Positions 56,664 through 64,000 of a DNA stretch of 64,000 nt are shown in pieces. Positions within the stretch are counted from its first letter, which is position 1. Each line of letters begins with the position of its first letter. The position numbers were made by a program, and so were the translations under genes. The notes beneath the pieces are model-generated. The model ran no database searches and was not told the origin of the DNA. It saw only the letters and a list, made by a program, of their open reading frames with translations. The DNA is from Bradysia coprophila (lineage: Eukaryota > Arthropoda > Insecta > Diptera > Sciaridae): contig NC_050737.1 of NCBI RefSeq assembly GCF_014529535.1, positions 372,001 through 436,000 of the forward strand, given 5' to 3'.

Positions 56664-58374
56664 TAGGACAGTTATTTTTACAAGAAATGTTTTACTAAAG
56701 TCAGTACATTTCTTGTATTCGAACGGATGCCGCATTTGACCGAATTTGTCCAGATGTGTGCGCTGATTTCCGGCCAATTTTCCGGACATTTTTTTAATTC
56801 TTGTTGAAATTTTGATTTATATGATCTGACAATTAAATGCGTGTTTAAACAACATGTGGGTGTTCATATGTAGAATCAAAGAATAGAGGAGGTGGGATAT
56901 GATCGAAGAAGATTTTTGTTCTTTAAACAAAATGCAAGACTTTCGGCGATCAGATCAGGTACTAGTTTCTTGTTCGCTTTTCTCGTAAAAGACTTTACCA
57001 TACGGCGTTTTAGAACAGTCTGATCGGGATCCCATACACACTGCTAATCCTTCAAATTAGATTCTTTATCTTTAGAAGATCCCATTCGGACTCACAATTC
57101 GTGATTCAACCAACATATTGTGGTTTTGTTGTTCACGGTAACAATGTAAAGTTTCAGTTGAAAAGGTTTCTGTGGAAAGTGGAATTGTGGACGATAAAAT
57201 CGTAAAATCATAAAATCATCGTTGTGAAAACAGTCGCGGTTATTTTAGCCTACGTTGACTTCATTTAAATTTCTATCGAAATTTGCTTCTAATGTTTTAC
57301 CAGCTGGTCTACTCACACAGACACACAACTTATTTACGTGTTTATATACATATTTACGGCCTTGCGTTTATATACACACTTGTCCCGAAGAAGTCGAGGC
57401 TTGCCGAGACTGATAGTGACAAGTGTGTACTCTATTCTATCTGCAGCCTCGTGTCATAAATACACATCTAGAGCCTAATAAAGTACTTCGTACTCGATGT
57501 TGATGTCATAAATAATTTACATTTCCTTTTCACTGTTACATTTCTAGGATTTCTAGCAAGTGAGTGTAATGTGAGTCAATTTGAATTGGTTTTTATTTAA
57601 TTTTAGTTTTTTCTCCTGCTACCAAACACTAACGTTAACATCTTGCTTTCCGTCTCTAAAGTTCGCTTTTGTAGAGACGTTTTTCTCGATATGTTTCTTT
57701 ATTAAAATTATCAACGTACCAACTCCAAATGAGTATCCTTGAATGTATAATTTCTGGAACAACTTATACGATCTATACGAGACGAGGTGGCAGAAGTTGC
57801 TTCATACAAAACACGTGCACGAATATTTATCCAATTATACTGAAAATGTAATGTTTTCAACTAAGCTCCTCATTTCATTTACTGAATTTTTAATTGTGGG
57901 AAAAAAATTACCATTTTCCATAAAATTTGCGAATTTACTTTAAATTTAGAATACAAGTTCGATAACTAACACACCATAAATCGTCTGGTAGCGCGTCTGT
58001 TTCATTATACTAATTTTGGCTGAATTTTAACATCGCAAACAAGAAATTTGCAATTTCATTTTTGTCATTTAAATTTGTTTTTGTTTTCGATTTTTGGAGG
58101 CCATGACGCACTGCAATAGTATATTATGTAAATAAATAATTCTAAAAGTTCATACATCAAGTTATCTAATAGATAAAGCGATGTGAAAGGTTCACACCGA
58201 GATACCCACTGACCCACATGATCTCCAATGTAGATTCCCCATTTATAGACCGTGTGACATAAGCAACTGTCAATGTTATAAAAGCTTCTAACTTTAACAA
58301 ATGCGACGTAATACGCATTTTCCGTCCCTGACTAAGAAAAACCAAGTAAAATAAAAATTCCATCCGATCTAAAG
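56664..58374. other. Intergenic stretch
   Basis: A GC-richer patch near 57390-57420 (GTCGAGGCTTGCCGAG) sits inside an imperfect hairpin with ACACTTGTC / GACAAGTGT arms. It is followed by CAGCCTCGTGTCATAAATAC, related to a word near 20860. No gene is supported. Confidence 0.4.
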
Positions 58375-58384
58375 TATATAAAAA
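58375..58384 (+). promoter_or_regulatory. TATA box of the glycine-rich peptide gene
   Basis: TATATAAAAA lies about 75 bp upstream of the start codon at 58456, at the right distance for a TATA-driven, strongly expressed small gene. Confidence 0.65.
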
Positions 58385-58455
58385 GGGAAGCCCATCAATT
58401 TTCAATTAAGTTTTAATTACATCTCCGTTATTAACAGTGACTTACAATAATCGAC

Positions 58456-58771
58456 ATGCAGTCAAAAATTTTCATAGTTTTGATATTTTCAATATTAGCC
58501 ATGATTGAGGTAAAATTTTAACAAACTCTAGTGCTTTAGTCGTTCGTTTTTGTTTACATTCTGTTATAAACTTCTCTAGTTAATCTCTGCAACGCCACAA
58601 TATTATGGACAGGGGGGTGGTCTTTATGGTGGGGGGCTTTATGGACAACAAGGTTATTATGGTGGACAACAAGGTTTTTATGGTGGACAACAAGGTCTTT
58701 ATGGTGGACAAGGTTATTATGGTGGTCTAGGTGGTAGAGGAAGCTATTATGGAGGAGGCTGTGGCAAATAA
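58456..58771 (+). CDS. Secreted glycine/tyrosine-rich peptide precursor
   Basis: Exon 1 (58456-58509) encodes MQSKIFIVLIFSILAMIE, most of a signal peptide. A 70-bp intron follows, and exon 2 (58580-58771) completes it with LISATPQYYGQGGGLYGG. The mature part is built of repeats GGQQG(F/L/Y)YGG and ends GRGSYYGGGCGK, giving 81 codons plus stop. Cleavage is likely after SA. The signal peptide split by a phase-0 intron and a low-complexity Gly-Tyr tail resemble insect glycine-rich cuticle, silk or antimicrobial-type peptides. Which of these it is cannot be told from sequence. The single cysteine near the C-terminus could allow dimerisation. A TATA box precedes it and AATAAA (58835-58840) follows. 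Confidence 0.85.
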
Positions 58772-58834
58772 ATTACCATTTTACGTTTTTTTCTTCTTTG
58801 AATTAGGAATTGTTTTGTTGTTTGTGAAAAATTA

Positions 58835-58840
58835 AATAAA
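58835..58840 (+). terminator. Polyadenylation signal of the glycine-rich peptide gene
   Basis: AATAAA 64 bp after the stop codon. Confidence 0.7.
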
Positions 58841-58994
58841 TTGATTTCTTCAAGTGTATTTTTGTGTAATCAGTCTATTAACAGGTGGAAATTTTCTTTA
58901 TTTTTACTGAAACTGCATGGTCATTTTACATCTGATAAATATTTAAATATTTTACAATTTGTAAACTTCATCTAACATCATCTAAGTGTAGTAT

Positions 58995-59151
58995 CGACGC
59001 AATTCAAGCAAAAGTGATCATAGTCGACAGCTGCCAAATAGAGTACTATTTTGTATGAAATGATTTTTTTACAGTGTTTTACAGTTGTGTGACACACCTT
59101 CAACTTTCAGTACCCTATTTAGAATACCACACTCATGCTTGAAGTGTGTTG
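58995..59151 (-). mobile_element. MITE family B, copy C
   Basis: Inverted relative to copies B and D. Ends CGACGCAATTCAAGC and GCTTGAAGTGTGTTG. The interior CCAAATAGAGTACTATTTTG is shared with the others. Confidence 0.87.
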
Positions 59152-59386
59152 GTAGTATCCAATAAAATATTTCACTATTTTTAACAGTATTTCAAGCAAT
59201 CGTTCACTAGTGTTACATCGAAAAATTTAGTTTTGCCACCGTCACCTGCGTTAATTTTTATAACTGAGTGATGAAAAATGAAACTAGCGACGAAAAAGTT
59301 CGCGTTTCGAACGAACCGATTGGAATACGAAATAAGGTTTCTTTGAATATTGGTTTGAAACCACAATGGTTTCTTTTCGTTGTGTG

Positions 59387-59547
59387 CAACGCGCTTCAAG
59401 CATAAGTCGTCCTCTAATAGGGTACTGAAACTGGACAGAGAATCGAACAAATTTTTACACTGTAAAAAAATTCGAGCCATTGTTTCATACAAAATAGTAC
59501 TTTATTTGGCAGCAGTCATTGCTAGCACTTTTGCTTGAAGTGCGTTG
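59387..59547 (+). mobile_element. MITE family B, copy D
   Basis: Ends CAACGCGCTTCAAGCATAAG and TTTTGCTTGAAGTGCGTTG. The interior CTAATAGGGTACTGAAACTG and ATACAAAATAGTACT are shared. It lies about 240 bp from copy C. Confidence 0.9.
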
Positions 59548-59879
59548 CTATGTGTGATATTGTCAAACGTCCCACATTACGCAACTTGTATCGAGCAAGA
59601 ACGCTGATACATCTGCTCTACCTGCGTCAAGGCAGTGCTGATCAAAGATCACATTCTTGTGACTATTCTGTGTGCAATTTGAGTATCAGAGCAATTATAT
59701 ATAGAGCATATTTATTGTAAATATAGAAGATAATATTCTAGAACAACTGAATCAAAGTTAATCGAAATATGCTTCATATGTTCATATTAGAACTGCCTTG
59801 TTTAACTATTAACTATTACAACACCTATCTTTACTTTTTGTTTGAAATATGGTCAAGTGTTTTTACTGAGTATGTTTTA

Positions 59880-60796
59880 CCAGTCAATCGCGTGTGGAAA
59901 TTTTGTTTTCTTCCCGGTATCCGAGTCAAATTTCGTTTAGGATCCCAGTTGTGTGAAGAGTACAAGTGTAATTGTGGTAATGTGGTTAAGAAGGACGGTT
60001 TGCATGGTTTATCGTGCAAATTAAAGATGGGGATTATTGCTAAACACGATTCTGTCAATAATGTTTTTGGTCATGCATTTTCCTCTGCAGGATTTCCCAA
60101 TATTTTGCAACCACCTGGTATTTCTAGAGACGACGGTAAAAGACCTGATGGTATGAGAGTAGTTCCGTGGAGTCATGGAAAATCACTTTTATGGGATGTA
60201 ACAATACGTGATACTTTGGCTCCTTCATACATCAGTGAATCCTCTAAGAAAGCAGGGTCTATTGCAGATAAAGCGGAGAGATTGAAGCATAATCATTATA
60301 TACGTCTTAAAGAAAACTATTTATTTACCCCCCTTGCCTTGCCTTTGAATCATTAGGTTGCATGGGTCCAGAAACAAAGAAATTTATTGACAAGTTGGGA
60401 TCGTTGATGAAGAGAGCATCAGGGGAGCCACGTTCCAAAGATTATCTGTTGCAGAAAATTTCTATTGCTATACAAAGAGGCAATGCGGCATGTATTCTTG
60501 GAACTTTAGGAAGTAATAGAGCGGATGATTTTTATTTATTGTAATATTTGTTGATTGAAAAGATCGTTTTTTTACTGACTGCGCCGTATGCGAGCAGTCT
60601 TTTTTTCGCTTTGAATAAATACGTTCCCACAATAAGTAAAAAAAAAAAAAAATCCCGGTATCCAAAATGGTAAATTTGATTTTTCGCCACATATTTTTCA
60701 AGATTTTTTCGATTTCCCGGTATCTAAAGAATTTTTCTGAAAACTTCCCGGTATCCAGGATACCGCGGATAGCGTGAATTTCCACACGCGCAGTCA
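59880..60796. mobile_element. TIR-bounded repeat carrying a nested LINE
   Basis: GTCAATCGCGTGTGGAAATT on the left mirrors AATTTCCACACGCGCAGTC on the right (one small gap). Between them, CCCGGTATCC-type words flank the LINE and recur at 60718 and 60749. Relatives of these words lie at 40200-40330. This appears to be a short DNA-element-like repeat into which the LINE was inserted. Confidence 0.6.
59912..60663 (+). mobile_element. 5'-truncated LINE with poly(A) and probable 11-bp target-site duplication
   Basis: The element body is 59923-60652. Its frame encodes FRLGSQLCEEYKCNCG, HGLSC (a C-x-C...H-x3-C zinc knuckle), [34 protein letters not shown] and, after one in-frame stop, GPETKKFIDKLGSLMKRASG and SIAIQRGNAACILGTLGS. 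The order zinc knuckle, then PD-x(n)-D-like core, resembles the restriction-like endonuclease end of early-branching non-LTR elements; this clade call is an inference. A short 3' UTR ends in an A-run (60638-60652). TCCCGGTATCC occurs at 59912-59922 and again at 60653-60663, fitting a target-site duplication. No reverse-transcriptase domain remains. Confidence 0.8.
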
Positions 60797-60992
60797 TTTT
60801 ACTGTAAGACCACTTTACCCATCTATGGTGGACGATTAAATTTTTCTTAAAGGTTACACATTCATTCACTGACACACACTCTCATCTTTAAAAATTGTAA
60901 AACGTTCAGAAACGAACTAAACAATGCGCATCATAATTAAATTTCCGATTTCCATTCAAAGTTTTGAATAGATCTCCCGCATTTTATTTTAG
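60797..60992. other. Short intergenic spacer
   Basis: No feature apart from the pyrimidine-rich run leading to the acceptor at 60991-60992. Confidence 0.4.
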
Positions 60993-61254
60993 AATACACA
61001 AAATCGGAGGCTCTTTTTTACTGAAAGAAAACGAAACAAGAAAATGGCAACACGAAACGTATGATTGGTATGACTCTTACCGCTCTCATCTCAGTCGTGT
61101 AATACCTACTGGGTTTCATAATTTCTGGGATGTCGTTCACAGTAAATTTTTCAAAACAAATGAAACGAAATCATCAAATTATGAGGAAATTAAAGGCATA
61201 AATTCAGGAACCAAATCTGACAAACTGTTAAGATTTGAGTCGTCTCTGGATTAA
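60993..61254 (+). CDS. Candidate 3'-terminal coding exon, unknown gene
   Basis: After an acceptor (CATTTTATTTTAG) an 86-codon frame with protein-like content reads KIGGSFLLKENETRKWQHET, YDWYDSYRSHLSRVIPTGFH and NFWDVVHSKFFKTNE, ending LLRFESSLD and a stop. No ATG is in a suitable place, so it would be a last exon whose partners lie upstream, possibly across the LINE/MITE region, or outside the window. I do not recognise the family. Confidence 0.4.
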
Positions 61255-64000
61255 ACATAATTGTAACGTGAAAATATTCGATTTGAAGACGCTGGACGCT
61301 TCTGAAAAACATTGCGTTCGACTTTATTTTTTTGGATGCAATTGCGCTATTTGACAAACTTTGACAGATTGGTCTGATTTTTCTGGGACTTTATTAGTGT
61401 TACAATATTATTTTCTTCATCTTCTCCTTTGAAATTATTATTACTAAATAAATTTGGTATTCATATAAATGACACTTCACGCGCTACAATTGACTGAATT
61501 TGGACCACTTTTAATGTACTTTAATTATTCGATTTTTGCATTCCGATCGACGACATGCAATCAATAAATTTTCTGTAGAGAATGTTCATTACTTTATCAA
61601 AAAGGTTGGAATAAAAAAAAAATCAGAAAAGAAATTGAAATTACAAATTACGAACGACAGTATTGTAATCACAATTTATCGTGTAGCATAATCAATTGAA
61701 TTTGATCGCTTTGCCAAATGCTACACCAAACAGTGCATACAAGAAAAACTAACTTGACAAAACGAAGTTCACGATAATTTGGAAAACATTTGAGCGTTTT
61801 AGAAGTGTCATCGCCGTGCATAAAATGCAAACGGAGTATTTCGACGGCATTAACAACTTCATCAAATTTAAAAACGGTTCTTTGATTATAAAAAATTAAA
61901 CGAAAAATGAAATCATGAATAAACTGTGTGTGTGTGCGCCCAAGTCGATGGCGGAATCATAATAAAACAGAAAAAAAATATTACATGGGACCATCGGACT
62001 CCATTTCTTTGTTTGACGTCTTCCAAAAATAAACTGTTCGCGAAGCTTATCTGATTTATTGAATTTGTAGCTTTGAATTACATTTCACTCAAGTTAAATA
62101 TGTGAAAATTTAATCCTTTTCATCGAGTTACTGGAATCGTCATTTTATTTGATGGCAAAATGTAAGGATTATAACATTCGCGTTGTGAATTTATCTGCTT
62201 TCCGAATAGTATGGTATCGTAATTCGAATCGAGTTTGAGTGAATAAAAAAAAATTGTTAAAAATATTTGTGGTTTCAAAGTGATTGGTCGTGTTCGGGAA
62301 GAGAGAAGAAAAAAAATGATTTTGATAAAAAGTAACTAAATGAAAAAATTAAATTCATGATGTTTATTGGCATCAGAGTTAAATTTTAATTGAAATGTTC
62401 ACATTAATGAACAATCCAAGACGAAAGAAATGTGTCAATGATTGATACTCATATGATACACATAAGGAAAAAAAATTGCTCAATGAAATGTTAGAAGAAT
62501 TATTATTAAGTTCAATCTGGGGCAAATTAAAGTGAATAGTGAATTCAACTGAACTGGATGCTGATACAGAACTTTAGTTCGCGAAATATTTTTTTTTTAG
62601 TTTTTTCGTTTTAAAATAATTGCTTTGAAATAGAACAACAATAACAACAACAAAATAAAAACTGTGAATGCATAGCTACGGAGGTTATAGCTAGAGTGGA
62701 TTGAGGATTAAATCGGAAAGCGTTTACGTGTGTGATTCAGTTCATTTTCAAGTTATTATTTGGAAATGTCAGAGTAAGCTCGGACACAGATATCTCTGCA
62801 TAATTTGTGAAAAGAAAATTTAAAAACAAAAAACAAAAATTGTGACGAAAAAACCCCGATGTTGACAAATCAAATTATTATTGCTATCGCGCAACATACA
62901 TCGTTTTATCATTGGACAAATTTGTGAATTTTCGCGTTTGAAATGTTATTGAATGTTTTGCACGCAGACAAAGAGGCAAAACATTAAATTCTTTTCGTGT
63001 ACCCAGAACCACTTTACCAAGTTTGAGCATTTAAAAAGAAAACACAAATTGGAATATATTAATTTACAGCGAACGAAAAATATCTGGTAAGTTTCAAAAA
63101 AAGACTCTTCGTTTAATCTGTGAGTGTATGAGTGTGTGTGCTTTTTTTTACAAATGTAAACTTAATAAGTCTCCTATCTCAATGGCCAAATAACATAGAC
63201 GAGAAAAAAAAAATCTCTCGTGTAATGAACAAATTGCTCTAAATTTTTGAGGGAATTTTCTGGTCGTAGGAAAGAATTTCTCGAAATCAACATTAATGTG
63301 TCATATGTGTGTGCAGCACACAAAAAATGTGCATTTCTTAAATCTTTTGCGAAAGCATAACATTTTATATGTATACACACATCTTGACGAGATTGTGACG
63401 ATAAAGACGGAGCTCTTTAATTATTTAAATGGTTAAATTTCAAGGAAAATTTGTTGTTGTTGTTTCTTCGTTTTATATATATATATATTATGCCGTTAGT
63501 GAGTGTGGCACTGGCACTTATATATTAATAAAAAGCCAAACAAAAATCCAATTGGAATGTGAAGGTTAACAACGCGAAACTTTTGTTTAAGAAAAAAAAT
63601 ATTGTTTTGTAAGTAAAGTACATACATACTAGGAAGACGAAAAGACGAAAAAATTTTTTTGTTTTTTTTTTTAAATATTGTTCATCTAGAATATATCTCT
63701 GTCGATATCTCATATTTATATATTATTCCAACCATACATCTCGTCAACCGAAAATGTTATTAATATTTTTTTGTCTGTTGATTTTTGGTTGATCGACGCG
63801 CTCGACGACGAAGCGTATTTATATGTATGTACACAAAGGCTTATAAATTTGTGTTGTTCTGTGTAGCACACCTTTAATAAATTCAATTGAAAATGTGAAG
63901 TGAATTAAAGTCAGCTGCTTAGAAAATGCAGAACGATTTCACTCGTATAAAGTGCGTCATAAAATAAAGATTCGACAGTTTGTGTGTCTCTCTAATCTTC
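61255..64000. other. ORF-free AT-rich stretch, possible long 3' UTR
   Basis: About 2.7 kb with no coding-like frame, no inverted-repeat element and no tRNA. It has AT-rich homopolymers, AATAAA-type words (for example 61446), AAC triplets near 62640, a TG-rich patch near 61920 and a TA repeat at about 63474-63488. Freedom from mobile elements, unlike the rest of the window, fits a transcribed untranslated region of the gene ending at 61254, but this is inference. Confidence 0.35.

Overview
The window looks like an AT-rich insect nuclear genome, most likely a nematoceran dipteran. Evidence for this: spliceosomal introns of about 50-80 bp with GT..AG ends, insect-like orthologues of conserved eukaryotic genes, two identical eukaryotic tRNA-His(GTG) genes, LINE remnants and many short inverted-repeat elements. 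There are no operons, Shine-Dalgarno sites or CRISPR arrays. Genes were rebuilt by joining exons by eye so that splice sites, phase and family similarity agree. No species can be named from the sequence alone.

Layout. 1-37.5 kb is gene-poor. It holds one intact five-exon arrestin-domain gene (minus, 1852-3148), a tRNA-His gene (22979), a few isolated coding-like exons of unknown affiliation, LINE scraps (28.7 and 35.0 kb), and a large set of fold-back or MITE-like elements. The most striking is a 627-bp tandem duplication at 13187-14440. Each unit is a long hairpin plus a terminal-inverted-repeat element that carries a Pol III-type tRNA-like promoter and a T-run.

37.5-56.7 kb is a compact housekeeping cluster: NEURL4 (minus, 18 exons, 1621 codons plus stop, six NHR domains, a tRNA-His in its largest intron); an orphan coiled-coil gene with a triplicated exon-intron module (plus); a small HCFC1R1-like gene (minus); a decayed LRR-like gene cut off by a MITE; NDUFAF4 (plus); WDR61/SKI8 (minus); and a divergent small orphan gene (plus). 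NDUFAF4 serves mitochondrial complex I assembly, WDR61 the Ski and PAF1 complexes, and NEURL4 centriole and ubiquitin pathways. They look like independent neighbours and not one pathway.

56.7-64 kb holds a TATA-driven gene for a secreted glycine/tyrosine-rich peptide, two MITE copies, a 5'-truncated LINE with a poly(A) tail and an apparent 11-bp target duplication, a possible terminal coding exon at 60993-61254, and about 2.7 kb of ORF-free AT-rich sequence that could be its 3' UTR.

Most unusual observations: the duplicated hairpin/tRNA-like unit; the nested fold-back element at 19.7-20.3 kb; an 89-bp duplication that copies a NEURL4 splice acceptor; the 5' exon/promoter of the HCFC1R1-like gene reappearing 4 kb away as a 72-bp perfect palindrome; and the paired tRNA-His loci with shared flanks and a conserved hairpin trailer.
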